This document shows positions 42,149 to 50,616 of a stretch of DNA of 64,000 bases, piece after piece; the stretch's first letter is position 1, and each line of letters begins with the position of its first letter. The DNA is from Roseateles sp. XES5 (GTDB lineage: Bacteria; Pseudomonadota; Alphaproteobacteria; Rhizobiales; Rhizobiaceae). The position numbers were made by a program, and so were the translations under genes. Under the pieces are notes generated by a model that was given only the letters and a program-made list of their open reading frames with translations, had not been told where the DNA came from and made no database searches. The DNA is taken from the NCBI RefSeq assembly GCF_020535545.1, contig NZ_CP084752.1, forward strand, positions 2,029,501 through 2,093,500, in the 5' to 3' direction.

Positions 42149-43648
42149 ATGAGCGAACACCATGACCGCGCCTATTGGGAAAAGCGCCTTTCCGGCCTTT
42201 CGCTGGCGCGTGGACATTTCATCGACGGCAGGACGCAGCCCGCCGTGTCCGCCCGTACCTTCACCCGCATCCGCCCGATGGATGGTCAGCCGGGCGCCGT
42301 GCTGGCAAAAGGCGACGGGGCCGATGTCGATCTCGCCGTGATGTCGGCGCGAAAGGCGTTCGAGAGCGGCGTCTGGCGGGCCAAGGAGCCGCTCGAGAAG
42401 AAGAAGATCATGCTGCGCTGGGCGGAACTGATCCGCACGCACGGCGAGGAGCTGGCGCTTCTGGAGACGCTCGATGTCGGCAAGCCGGTGCAGGCGTCGC
42501 TCGGCGTGGATGTGCGGCTGTGCGCCGACGGCATCCAGTATTATGGCGAGATGATCGACAAGCTGTATGACGAGATCGCGCCGACCGGACCGAAGGCGCG
42601 GGCGCTCGTCAGGAAGGTGCCGCTTGGCGTCGTCGCGGCGATCACGCCGTGGAACTATCCGATGATCATCGATGCGTGGAAACTCGGCCCGGCAATTGCC
42701 GCGGGCAACTCCGTCGTTCTGAAGCCGGCGGAGCAATCCTCGCTCTCGGCGCTGCGGCTGGCGGAGCTTGCGGTCGAGGCGGGCCTGCCTGCCGGCGTCT
42801 TCAACGTCGTCACCGGGTTCGGCGAGGAGGTGGGCAAACCGCTGGCGCTCCATATGGACGTGGACATGGTCGCCTTCACCGGCTCCACGGAGGTCGGCAA
42901 GCTGATCATGGGCTATGCGGCGCAATCGAACCTCAAGCGCGTGGCGCTGGAACTGGGTGGCAAGTCGCCGCTGGTCGTCTTCGAAGACGCCGATCTCGAT
43001 GCGGCCGCCAGTGCGGCCGCCTGGGGCTGTTTCTACAATTCGGGGGAAACCTGTCATGCGGCAACGCGCCTCGTCGTGCAGCGTTCGGTGCAGCAGGCGC
43101 TGATCGAGAAGATCGAAGCGGTGGTCAAACGCGAGATCACGCTGGCTCATCCCTTCGAGCCGGCTGCGCAGATCGGCGCGCTGATCGAGGCGGAGCACAT
43201 GGAGAAGGTGCTCGGTCTCGTCGCCATCGGCGAAAAGGAGGGTGGGCGCCGCGCCTTCGGGGCGGAACGCGTGCTGTCGGAAACGGGAGGATACTATGTC
43301 TCGCCCGGCGTCATCGCCGATGTGACCAACGACATGCGCATCGCCCAGCAGGAGCTCTTCGGCCCGGTGCTGGCGGCCTTTGCCTTTGACAGCGAGGAAG
43401 AAGCCATCGCCCTGGCCAATGGCACGCCCTATGGCCTGACCGCTGCCGTCTGGACCCGCGACATGGACCGGGCGCATCGTTTCTCCGAGGCGGTCCATGC
43501 CGGCACGGTCTGGATCAACACCTACGACATGTCGAATTTCGCAACGCCTTTCGGCGGGTTCAAGCAGTCGGGCTTCGGGCGCGACCGTTCGGTGCACGCG
43601 ATCGACAAGTACTGCGACTACAAGACCATCTGGCAGCAGTTCGGCTAA
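42149..43648 (+). CDS. Aldehyde dehydrogenase (NAD), PuuC/betaine-aldehyde type
   Basis: A 499-residue aldehyde dehydrogenase with the general-base E268 in LELGGKSP and the nucleophile C302 in NSGETCHAATRL, plus the ITPWNYP and FTGSTEVGK cofactor motifs. It resembles enzymes acting on gamma-glutamyl-aminobutyraldehyde and similar omega-amino or hydroxy-aldehydes. Being 9 bp behind the alcohol dehydrogenase, it probably oxidises the aldehyde made by that enzyme to a carboxylic acid. The enolase-superfamily gene follows 29 bp later. Confidence 0.9.
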   Translation: MSEHHDRAYWEKRLSGLSLARGHFIDGRTQPAVSARTFTRIRPMDGQPGAVLAKGDGADVDLAVMSARKAFESGVWRAKEPLEKKKIMLRWAELIRTHGEELALLETLDVGKPVQASLGVDVRLCADGIQYYGEMIDKLYDEIAPTGPKARALVRKVPLGVVAAITPWNYPMIIDAWKLGPAIAAGNSVVLKPAEQSSLSALRLAELAVEAGLPAGVFNVVTGFGEEVGKPLALHMDVDMVAFTGSTEVGKLIMGYAAQSNLKRVALELGGKSPLVVFEDADLDAAASAAAWGCFYNSGETCHAATRLVVQRSVQQALIEKIEAVVKREITLAHPFEPAAQIGALIEAEHMEKVLGLVAIGEKEGGRRAFGAERVLSETGGYYVSPGVIADVTNDMRIAQQELFGPVLAAFAFDSEEEAIALANGTPYGLTAAVWTRDMDRAHRFSEAVHAGTVWINTYDMSNFATPFGGFKQSGFGRDRSVHAIDKYCDYKTIWQQFG

Positions 43649-43677
43649 GCGGCGTTCAGCGAAGATAAGGGGAAGCC

Positions 43678-44802
43678 ATGAGCAGGATCGTTTCCATCGG
43701 GATCAGCCACCACCGGCTGCCGCTCGACCCGCCGTTCAAGGCGAGCTGGGATGGCCGCCCCCGCCGGCATTTCGACGCCACCATCGTGCGGGTGCGCGAC
43801 GACGAGGGGCGCGAGGGCATCGGCTCCGGCGATCTGATGAAGGGGTTCGAGGGCCACGAGGACCTGTTCGTCGGCCAGGATCCGCGCCATCTCGAACGGC
43901 ACTACGAAGTGCTCTCGCATATCAACTTCCATTACGGCCGCTGCTGGCCGCTCGACCTCGCGCTCTGGGATCTTGCCGGCAAGGTCACGGGCGAGCCGGT
44001 CTGGCGCATGCTGGGCGGGCGGGCCGACCGGGTACGGCTCTACGCATCCTCCGGCGTGCTGCGCGAGCCGTCCGCCATGGCGGATCAGGCGGAACGCTAT
44101 CTTGCCGAAGGCTTTCCGGCGATGAAGGTGCGCTTCTCCTCCTCCGCGGGCGGGCGCAACGGCTGGCGGGAGGATGTGAAGGCGCTTGAGGCGATCCGCG
44201 CACGGGTCGGCGACCGGCTGGACCTGATGGTCGATTGCAACCAGGGTTGGCGCATGCCCTGGGACACGACGCTACCCTGGACGTTCAAGGACGCGCTGGT
44301 CGTTGCGCGGGAGCTGGAACGGCTCGGCATCTACTGGATGGAGGAGCCGCTTCACCGCTCCGACCGCAAGGGCATGAAGGCGCTGAAGGACGCGACGGAT
44401 ATCCGCATTGCCGGCGGCGAGATGACGCGCGAACTCTACGAGTTCCGCGATATCATCGAGGAACGCGCTTTCGATGTGATCCAGCCGGACGTCGCGCTGG
44501 TGGGCGGCATTACCGGCTGCCGGCGCCTTGCCTTGCAGGCCCGCGAGGCCGGCGTGACCTTCACGCCGCATTCCTGGACGAACGGTATCGGTGTGCTCGC
44601 CAATGCGCATCTGACGGCGGGCGCGGGCGATGCGCCCTTCCTCGAATATCCCTATGACGCGCCGGAATGGAGCGAGGATCGCCGCGACTATCCGCTGAAG
44701 ACGCCGCTGCGTCATGAAAACGGCTGGCTTCTCCTGGGCGAGGCGCCCGGCCTCGGGATCGCCCTCGACGAGGAAAGGCTTGAGGCGACCCGCATCGGCT
44801 GA
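43678..44802 (+). CDS. Mandelate racemase/muconate lactonizing enzyme family protein (enolase superfamily)
   Basis: A 374-residue protein with the capping domain (about 1-120) and TIM barrel of the enolase superfamily. Metal ligands are D186 (MVDCNQGW), E222/E223 (WMEEPL) and E248 (GGEMTR); H298 (TPHSWTNG) would be a general base. The MKVRF motif stands where the family has KxK. These enzymes abstract a proton alpha to a carboxylate, giving dehydration, racemisation or cycloisomerisation, often of sugar acids. It may act on the acid released by the neighbouring aldehyde dehydrogenase. Substrate not predictable by eye. Confidence 0.87.
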   Translation: MSRIVSIGISHHRLPLDPPFKASWDGRPRRHFDATIVRVRDDEGREGIGSGDLMKGFEGHEDLFVGQDPRHLERHYEVLSHINFHYGRCWPLDLALWDLAGKVTGEPVWRMLGGRADRVRLYASSGVLREPSAMADQAERYLAEGFPAMKVRFSSSAGGRNGWREDVKALEAIRARVGDRLDLMVDCNQGWRMPWDTTLPWTFKDALVVARELERLGIYWMEEPLHRSDRKGMKALKDATDIRIAGGEMTRELYEFRDIIEERAFDVIQPDVALVGGITGCRRLALQAREAGVTFTPHSWTNGIGVLANAHLTAGAGDAPFLEYPYDAPEWSEDRRDYPLKTPLRHENGWLLLGEAPGLGIALDEERLEATRIG

Positions 44803-44879
44803 GCCGCTTCACTTCGCCCCCTTGACATCCGCCCCGTGGAGGCCGACTTCACGGGGGACAGGACGCGAAGGAGAGAGCC

Positions 44880-45629
44880 ATGAGCGAGGCAGCCCGCACG
44901 ACGATCGACCAGGCCGAAGTCGATCGCTTTTCGGCCATGGCCGCGGAATGGTGGGATCCGACCGGCAAGTTCCGGCCGCTGCACAAGTTCAATCCCGTTC
45001 GCTTGACCTATATCCGCGATCTCGTTTCCGCCCAGTTCGGCCGCGATCCGAAGGCGCACCGCCCGCTCGAGGGGTTGCGCATTCTCGATATCGGTTGCGG
45101 CGGGGGACTGCTCTCCGAGCCGATGGCGCGCATGGGGGCGGACGTGCTCGGCGCGGATGCATCGGAAAAGAACATCGGTATTGCGAAGGCCCATGCGGTG
45201 GGTAGCGGCGTGCCGGTCGACTACCGCGCCGTGACGGCCGAGGCGCTGGCGGAGGCCGGCGAGACCTTCGACGTGGTGCTCAACATGGAGGTGGTTGAGC
45301 ACGTCGCCGACGTCGATTTCTTCCTCACCACCTGTGCCTCGATGGTGCGTCCCGGCGGCATGATGTTCGTCGCCACGATCAACCGCACCATGAAGGCGGC
45401 GGCGCTGGCGATCTTCGCGGCGGAGAACGTGCTGCGCTGGTTGCCGCGCGGCACCCATCAGTATGAGAAGCTGGTGCGCCCGGAGGAGATCGAAAAGCCT
45501 CTCACGGCTTCCGGCCTGACGGTCACCGACCGCACCGGCGTGTTCTTCAACCCGCTCCTCAACCAGTGGAACCTCTCGAAGGACATGGACGTCAACTATA
45601 TGCTGGTGGGACGTCGCGCCTCTGCCTGA
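44880..45629 (+). CDS. ubiG: Ubiquinone biosynthesis O-methyltransferase
   Basis: Catalyses both O-methylations in ubiquinone synthesis. The 249-residue protein starts with the UbiG-specific [20 protein letters not shown] and has the SAM motif [19 protein letters not shown] (about 64-82), then GADASEKNI and [11 protein letters not shown]. The length and motifs are those of the family. AGGAGAGAG precedes the ATG. Its stop codon abuts that of the convergent DUF3291 gene. Confidence 0.94.
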   Translation: MSEAARTTIDQAEVDRFSAMAAEWWDPTGKFRPLHKFNPVRLTYIRDLVSAQFGRDPKAHRPLEGLRILDIGCGGGLLSEPMARMGADVLGADASEKNIGIAKAHAVGSGVPVDYRAVTAEALAEAGETFDVVLNMEVVEHVADVDFFLTTCASMVRPGGMMFVATINRTMKAAALAIFAAENVLRWLPRGTHQYEKLVRPEEIEKPLTASGLTVTDRTGVFFNPLLNQWNLSKDMDVNYMLVGRRASA

Positions 45630-46208
45630 TCAGGGTTTCAGCGCTTTCGCCGCCGCGAGCAGGTCGTCCTGGCCTGCCGCATTGCGTCCGGCCATCGCCT
45701 TCACCGCCTCGCGATCGACGACAACGGCCTTGCCGTCGGGACAATAGGCCGCCTTGAAGGTGAAGGCATGGGGCGTCGGGCCGTGGTCATGGAGATGCTC
45801 CAGCCGCGCGGCGCCATCCGCCCAGACCGGCCGTGCGCCTTCCGCCACCCACCAGAGCACCAGCGCCGGCCAGGCCTGCCGCTGGTTCCAGTTGCGGGCG
45901 TGCTTCAGCGCATCGGCATGCACGCCGCTATAGGTGAAGGCCATCAGCGCTTCGAGATCCGCCCAGAGCGAGAGGGAGGAGGGGGCATCGGTAAAGCCGC
46001 TACCCGCGATGAAACGCGGATAGACCTTCTCGCCCCAGCTTTCCGGCCCCGGCACGTCATCGTAACCCGAGCGGCCGATATAGCCTTCCGCCCGGCTGGC
46101 GGCCTCGAAATTCAACGGTTCGCGCAGGCGAAAACCTTCGACGCGCGGGCTCTCGTAGTCGTCGACATGAAGGCCGAAATTGTAGACGGCGAGATGGTGG
46201 CCGCGCAT
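45630..46208 (-). CDS. DUF3291 domain-containing protein
   Basis: A 192-residue protein fitting DUF3291: LAVYNFGLHVDDYESPRVEG at the start, SLSLWADLEALMAFTYSG in the middle and WPALVLWWVAEGARPVW, suggesting a dimeric alpha/beta-barrel (ABM-like) fold. Function unknown. Its start overlaps the DUF1178 stop by one base, so the two and the downstream-facing carbon-nitrogen hydrolase form one minus-strand unit. It ends exactly against ubiG. Confidence 0.8.
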   Translation of the reverse strand: MRGHHLAVYNFGLHVDDYESPRVEGFRLREPLNFEAASRAEGYIGRSGYDDVPGPESWGEKVYPRFIAGSGFTDAPSSLSLWADLEALMAFTYSGVHADALKHARNWNQRQAWPALVLWWVAEGARPVWADGAARLEHLHDHGPTPHAFTFKAAYCPDGKAVVVDREAVKAMAGRNAAGQDDLLAAAKALKP

Positions 46209-46636
46209 CAGTTCGTATCGTCGGGAAGGACGGGAAGCGGGGCGACTTCGACGCCCTCTTCCAGAAGATCGCGCACCTCGTCGGCCGTCGCCCGGCCGAT
46301 CAGGCCACGCTGTTCGGTCTCGCCATAGTGGATCTTGCGGGCTTCCTCGGGAAAACGCTCGCCGACATCCTCGGAATTGGCGCGGATGGTGGAGACGATG
46401 TCCCTGAGCTTCGACATCATTTCACGCTGGCCTGTCTGGACGGCAAGGTCCTGACGCTGCTGCTTCTTGCGCGCAGTGGAGACGGAGGGCGCCATCAGGC
46501 GCTTGGCGACATGGGCCGAGCCGCAGGACGGGCAGGAGACGAGCGACATCTTCTGCTGGCGGTCGAAATCGTCCGCCGAGCCGAACCAGCCCTCGAAGGC
46601 GTGCCCGTTGTCGCAGGAAAGTTCGTAGCGGATCAA
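46208..46636 (-). CDS. DUF1178 family protein (zinc-ribbon-like N-terminus)
   Basis: A 142-residue protein with the DUF1178 start MIRYELSCDNGHAFEGWFGS and a CPSCGS pair, together C8 and the CxxC forming a rubredoxin-type metal site, then a helical C-terminus (REMMSKLRDIVSTIRANSED, RKIHYGETEQRGLIG). Function unknown. In rhizobia the family is typically next to a carbon-nitrogen hydrolase and grxC, as here. It overlaps both neighbours by 1-4 bp. Confidence 0.85.
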   Translation of the reverse strand: MIRYELSCDNGHAFEGWFGSADDFDRQQKMSLVSCPSCGSAHVAKRLMAPSVSTARKKQQRQDLAVQTGQREMMSKLRDIVSTIRANSEDVGERFPEEARKIHYGETEQRGLIGRATADEVRDLLEEGVEVAPLPVLPDDTN

Positions 46637-47490
46637 GCGGCAACGCCTCCCTTCCCGGAAGCCTCCGTGCCCTCAAGGGTGAAGGCGCGACCGTTGCGCA
46701 GGTTCGGAATCTTGTCACGTGCGGCCTTGACGGCGGCAATGTCGATCTCTGCCATGACGATCGCCTCGCCCGTGCCGCCGGCAGCGGCGAGCACCCGGCC
46801 CCAGGGATCGACGATCATGGAGTGGCCGAAGGTCTCGCGCCCGTCCTCATGCACGCCGGCCTGCGCGGCGGCGATGACGTAGACGCCGTTTTCGATGGCG
46901 CGGGCGCGCAGCAGGATTTCCCAATGCGCCTCGCCCGTCTGGCGGGTGAAGGCGGCGGGAACGGAGAGAATCTCGGCGCCGGCCTGCGCCTCGGCCTTGA
47001 AGAGTTCGGGAAAACGCACGTCGTAGCAGATGGCAAAGCCGAGCCGGGCAAAGGGCAGGTCGACCACGCGCGCGACGGCACCCGGCGAATAGACCGCGCT
47101 CTCGCGCCAGCTTTCGCCATTGTCGAGATCGACGTCGAACATGTGGATCTTGTCGTACCGGCAGATCCTTGCGCCATCCGGGCCGAAGAGGAAGCCGCGG
47201 TTGGCGACCTTGCCGTCGGCAAGGGCGATGGCCGTCGAGCCGACATGGAGATGAATGCCGAGTTCACCCGCAAGCTCCGCGCTCGCGGCGACCACGAGAT
47301 CGTCCGCCTCCTGGCGCAGGATGGACCGCAGGCCCGCGCGGTCGCGCTGCAGCGCGCCGGTCATTTCCGGCGTCTGGACATAGGTCGCGCCCTTTCCGGC
47401 CGCTTCGCGCACGAGGCGCCGCATGGTCTCCACGTTGCGGACAGGGTCCGTTCCGGAGCACATCTGGATCGCGGCGATCGTGACGGTCAT
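46633..47490 (-). CDS. Carbon-nitrogen hydrolase (Nit1/nitrilase superfamily)
   Basis: A 285-residue hydrolase with the catalytic triad E42 (TPEMTG), K114 (YDKIHMFD) and C155 (AICYDVRFPEL). This branch resembles Nit1, which deaminates oxidised or cyclised side products such as deaminated glutathione; the glutaredoxin neighbour agrees with a thiol-repair role, though this is inference. The ATG at 47490 gives the family start MTVTIAAIQM. It begins 10 bp after grxC. Confidence 0.88.
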   Translation of the reverse strand: MTVTIAAIQMCSGTDPVRNVETMRRLVREAAGKGATYVQTPEMTGALQRDRAGLRSILRQEADDLVVAASAELAGELGIHLHVGSTAIALADGKVANRGFLFGPDGARICRYDKIHMFDVDLDNGESWRESAVYSPGAVARVVDLPFARLGFAICYDVRFPELFKAEAQAGAEILSVPAAFTRQTGEAHWEILLRARAIENGVYVIAAAQAGVHEDGRETFGHSMIVDPWGRVLAAAGGTGEAIVMAEIDIAAVKAARDKIPNLRNGRAFTLEGTEASGKGGVAA

Positions 47491-47500
47491 GGATATCTCC

Positions 47501-47758
47501 TCAGGCGGCCAGCAGCGCGTCGAGCTCGCCGGCGCGTTCCAGCGCATGCAGGTCGTCGCAGCCGCCCACATGGGTCTCGCCGATGAAGATCTGCGGCACG
47601 GTGTTGCGGCCATTGGCGCGCTTGATCATTTCCTGGCGCACCTCGGGTGCGTAGGTCGCGTCGTGTTCCTCGAAGGTCACGCCCTTGGTCTCGAGGAGTT
47701 TCTTGGCGGCGCTGCAATAGCCGCAGAACTGACGCGTGTAGATGACGACCGAAGCCAT
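47501..47758 (-). CDS. grxC: Glutaredoxin 3 (CGYC active site)
   Basis: An 85-residue dithiol glutaredoxin with active site C12-G-Y-C15 in RQFCGYCSAA, the TVP motif (53-55) and GGCDDLHAL for glutathione binding. The GrxC family more often has CPYC; the Gly variant is common in alphaproteobacteria. It reduces disulphides with glutathione. A start at 47758 matches family length; an upstream in-frame start is less likely. It sits between comF and the carbon-nitrogen hydrolase on the same strand. Confidence 0.92.
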   Translation of the reverse strand: MASVVIYTRQFCGYCSAAKKLLETKGVTFEEHDATYAPEVRQEMIKRANGRNTVPQIFIGETHVGGCDDLHALERAGELDALLAA

Positions 47759-47793
47759 GCTGCCCTGCTCCAAAGCTTGAAAAACCTTGTCTT

Positions 47794-48585
47794 TCATATA
47801 GGTCCGGGAAGCGCCCTTGCAAAGGTCAAAACGGTCACATCCAGAACCCCGGCCTGCTTCAGCGCGCGGGTGACGGCGGCGACCGTCGCGCCGGTCGTGT
47901 AGACGTCGTCGACGAGGATGACGCGTTTTCCAAACAATGCCTCGCGTCCCTTGGGCGTGATGGAGAAGGCGCCGCGCACATTGTCCTCGCGGGCTCGCGG
48001 TCCGAGACCGATCTGGCGGCGGGTGCGTTTCGTGCGGCGTACGGCGTCGATCAGCACGGGCTTTGCGGCGAGCGCGCCGATGGCGCGGGCAAGCTCGGCC
48101 GACTGGTTGAACTTGCGCCAGAGAAGGCGCAGGCGATGCAGCGGCACGGGCACGATGACATCCGCCGCCTGCACGGTGCCGTCGCTCGCCCGCAGCATCC
48201 ATCCCGCCATCATCGGAGCAAGCTCGGTGCGGTCGCTGTATTTCAGCGCATGGATGAGCCCGCGGGCGAGATCGTCATAGAGCGCGACGGAGCGTAGCCG
48301 ATCGAAGGGCGGCGGGTTGGCGATGGCGTCGGGACTGAGGATGCCGGGACCGAGATCGTAGGAAAAGGGCGTGCCGAGCACGTCGCAATAGGGCCGCTCG
48401 ATGAAGGAAAGCCTGGACCAGCAATGTGGGCAGAGGCTCGTCTTGCTGCCGAGAAGCACCCCGCAGCCGGCGCAGGCGGGCGGATAGACCAGGTCGAGCG
48501 CCGCGCCCGCAAGGCCGCGCAGCCGGCGGGAAAGGACCTGCCGGAGCGGAACTGCCGGCAATGCCTCGGCCTCGATTTCGCCCAT
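47794..48585 (-). CDS. comF: ComF family protein (phosphoribosyltransferase-like)
   Basis: A 263-residue protein with an N-terminal zinc finger (C38, C41 and C52, C55: CAGC and CPHC) and a C-terminal phosphoribosyltransferase fold containing RVILVDDVYTTGATV (about 221-235). ComF aids DNA uptake in naturally competent bacteria; in most other bacteria its role is unclear. The ATG at 48585 gives the family start. It is divergent from the NDUFAF5-like gene and heads the comF-grxC-hydrolase-DUF1178-DUF3291 run. Confidence 0.9.
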   Translation of the reverse strand: MGEIEAEALPAVPLRQVLSRRLRGLAGAALDLVYPPACAGCGVLLGSKTSLCPHCWSRLSFIERPYCDVLGTPFSYDLGPGILSPDAIANPPPFDRLRSVALYDDLARGLIHALKYSDRTELAPMMAGWMLRASDGTVQAADVIVPVPLHRLRLLWRKFNQSAELARAIGALAAKPVLIDAVRRTKRTRRQIGLGPRAREDNVRGAFSITPKGREALFGKRVILVDDVYTTGATVAAVTRALKQAGVLDVTVLTFARALPGPI

Positions 48586-48645
48586 GCGGTTGACAATAGT
48601 CGCCCTCACCGGCCAAAGCGAAGGAAATCCGAACAGGACCCTCCC

Positions 48646-49515
48646 ATGGAAACGCTCTTCGACCATGCCCTCATCGACACCAATCGGCTCAGGGCGCTTC
48701 GCGCCGGGCCGGCGGATTTCCTGCTTGCCGTGGTGGCGCGGGAACTGGCCGAGCGGCTCAGCGTCATCGAGCGCCGCTTCGAGCGTGCGGTCGAGCTGCA
48801 CGGCCATACCGGGGCGACGGCGCGGGCCATCGCGGAAACCGGCAAGGCGGATGTCCTCGAGCGCGTGGAGAGCGACCGGCGTTTCGCCGGGCCGGGCGAG
48901 GCGCTGACGGTCTCGCCACTCGAAACGGTGCCGCTGGAGCCGCAGTCGGCGAATCTCATCGTCTCGCCGCTCGCCCTGCATCTCACCAACGATACGCCCG
49001 GCGTCTTCGTGCAGATCCGCCGTGCGCTGAAGCCGGACGGACTGTTCCTCGCGGCAATCCCCGGAAGCGGCACGCTGCAGGAGTTGCGCGAGGTGCTGCT
49101 GGCGGCCGAAAGCGAGCTGACGGGCGGGGCAAGCCCGCGGGTCATTCCCTTCCCGGACGTGCGCGATGTCGGTGCGCTCCTCCAGCGCGGTGGCTTCGCC
49201 TTGCCGGTGACGGACAAGGAGACCTATACGGTCCGCTACGATTCGATCTTCCCGCTGATGAAGGATCTTCGGGCCATGGGCATGGCCAATCCGCTGACCG
49301 GCCGCAGCCGCCGACCTTTGACGCGCGGTATCCTGCTGCGGGCGGCGGAACTTTATGCGGAACGGTTTTCCGATCCGGACGGACGCATCCGGGCGACGTT
49401 CTCGGTGATCTATGTTTCGGGCTGGGCGCCGCACGAGAGCCAGCAGAAGCCGCTGAAGCCGGGCTCGGCGACGATGCGTCTTGCCGACGCGCTCAAGCAG
49501 ACCGGGCGGGAATAG
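48646..49515 (+). CDS. NDUFAF5/BioC-like SAM-dependent methyltransferase
   Basis: A 289-residue protein resembling NDUFAF5, the complex I assembly factor (LFDHALIDTNRLRALRAGPA, then NLIVSPLALHLTNDTPGVFV, LFLAAIPGSGTLQELREVLL). The SAM pocket is degenerate, as in NDUFAF5: the canonical GxGxG is replaced by VELHGHTGA. In mitochondria NDUFAF5 hydroxylates an arginine of NDUFS7; a matching role on NuoB is possible but unproven. It is divergent from comF across 60 bp. Confidence 0.8.
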   Translation: METLFDHALIDTNRLRALRAGPADFLLAVVARELAERLSVIERRFERAVELHGHTGATARAIAETGKADVLERVESDRRFAGPGEALTVSPLETVPLEPQSANLIVSPLALHLTNDTPGVFVQIRRALKPDGLFLAAIPGSGTLQELREVLLAAESELTGGASPRVIPFPDVRDVGALLQRGGFALPVTDKETYTVRYDSIFPLMKDLRAMGMANPLTGRSRRPLTRGILLRAAELYAERFSDPDGRIRATFSVIYVSGWAPHESQQKPLKPGSATMRLADALKQTGRE

Positions 49516-49518
49516 ACG

Positions 49519-49695
49519 CTACGGCGTCTGTTGCATGCTGTTGCTGACGGTCATGAAGGTGTTGTTCAGCGAGTTGCCGAATGTCGAAGCGCCCGCGATC
49601 AGGCCCACGGAGATGAGGGCGGCGAGGAGGCCGTATTCCACGGCCGTGGCTCCGCTCTTGCCCGAGAGGAATGATTTCAACAGCCTGGTCATCAT
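49519..49695 (-). CDS. Flp/Fap-type pilin
   Basis: A 58-residue pilin. A short basic leader MMTRLLKSFLSGKSG is followed by the signature ATAVEYGLLAALISVGLIAG, with the Glu+5/Tyr pair and hydrophobic stalk of Flp pilins; the tail is Asn/Ser/Thr-rich (NSLNNTFMTVSNSMQQTP). AGGAGA lies 6 bp upstream of the first ATG. Flp pilins are processed by the TadV/CpaA peptidase and assembled by the Tad machinery; no tad/cpa gene lies in the window, so this copy is an orphan here. Next upstream is a small membrane-protein gene. Confidence 0.88.
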   Translation of the reverse strand: MMTRLLKSFLSGKSGATAVEYGLLAALISVGLIAGASTFGNSLNNTFMTVSNSMQQTP

Positions 49696-49739
49696 CCGTC
49701 TCTCCTGGAGCGCTTTTCGCCCGCCTGTTCCCGTCCGGC

Positions 49740-50057
49740 TCAGCAGCCGGTGTTCGTTCCGTTGCCATTGACGATGCAGACGGCGCCCGGCATTTCCTGC
49801 AGCACGCTGCGGCGCACCGTGTAGCGCTTGGCGCCTTCCGTCGGGATCGAACCCGTCGAGATCATGTCGAAGTCATCCGGCACGTTCGCGATCATGCGCT
49901 TGTCGGTCTTGGCGGAAAGAACCGGCGTCAGGACAAGGGCAAGGGCTATTACGGCCGTACCGAAGAGCAGGGCGAGGTTGAGCGCGCCGGTCCGGGTGTC
50001 GCCGGCCGGCGTGAAATCCTTCTCCTGAACGGCTTTCCAGAAGTCTTCGTCACGCAT
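49740..50057 (-). CDS. Small single-pass membrane protein
   Basis: A 105-residue protein with a hydrophilic N-terminus (MRDEDFWKAVQEKDFTPAGD), one hydrophobic helix (about 26-47, LNLALLFGTAVIALALVLTP) and a periplasmic tail ending with two cysteines. It is located 44 bp upstream of the Flp pilin gene on the same strand. A role in pilus biology is only suggested by position. A GTG just upstream is an alternative start. Confidence 0.6.
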   Translation of the reverse strand: MRDEDFWKAVQEKDFTPAGDTRTGALNLALLFGTAVIALALVLTPVLSAKTDKRMIANVPDDFDMISTGSIPTEGAKRYTVRRSVLQEMPGAVCIVNGNGTNTGC

Positions 50058-50193
50058 CACAGGGTCTCGTAAGCATTCATTGCAACGTTAAGCCCAATCT
50101 TTGAACGAGGGTGCTAAACGATTGCTTAACGGAGACTAAAAAATTGGATGTAAATCCCTGCCGTGAACAGAGTTCGCGACAGGCGGGAACGGC

Positions 50194-50616
50194 TCAGAGC
50201 AGGTCCATCAGGAAAGGGATGAGCGGTTCGTCGGCCGGCGGCATGGGATAGTCGCGCAGCGCCTTGGGTCGCACCCACTTGATCGCCTGGCCCTCGCGGC
50301 CCTGCGCCGTGCCCTCGAAGCGGCGGCAGACATAGAGCGGCATCAGGAGGTGGAAGTCGTCATAGGTGTGGCTGGCAAAGGTCAGCGGCGCGAGGCACGG
50401 GATCTTCGTCTGGATGCCGAGTTCCTCGTCCAGTTCGCGGATCAGCGTTTCCTCGGGCGTTTCACCCGGCTCGACCTTGCCGCCCGGGAACTCCCACAGA
50501 CCGGCCAGCGACTTGCCTTGCGGGCGCTGCGCCAGGAGGATGCGGCCGTCGGCGTCGACCAGCGCGCAGGCGGCGACGAGCAGAATGCGGCGGGGTTTGG
50601 CGATCGTCTCGGTCAT
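50194..50616 (-). CDS. mutT: 8-oxo-dGTP diphosphatase (MutT-type Nudix hydrolase)
   Basis: Sanitises oxidised nucleotides by cleaving 8-oxo-dGTP. The 140-residue protein has the complete Nudix box at 46-68 (GKVEPGETPEETLIRELDEE), with G-x5-E-x7-R-E-x2-E-E, and the N-terminal ILLAQRPQGKSLAGLWEFPG substrate strand typical of MutT. Its start overlaps the stop of the GNAT gene by 4 bp. The argJ-GNAT-mutT order is usual in rhizobia. Confidence 0.92.
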   Translation of the reverse strand: MTETIAKPRRILLVAACALVDADGRILLAQRPQGKSLAGLWEFPGGKVEPGETPEETLIRELDEELGIQTKIPCLAPLTFASHTYDDFHLLMPLYVCRRFEGTAQGREGQAIKWVRPKALRDYPMPPADEPLIPFLMDLL

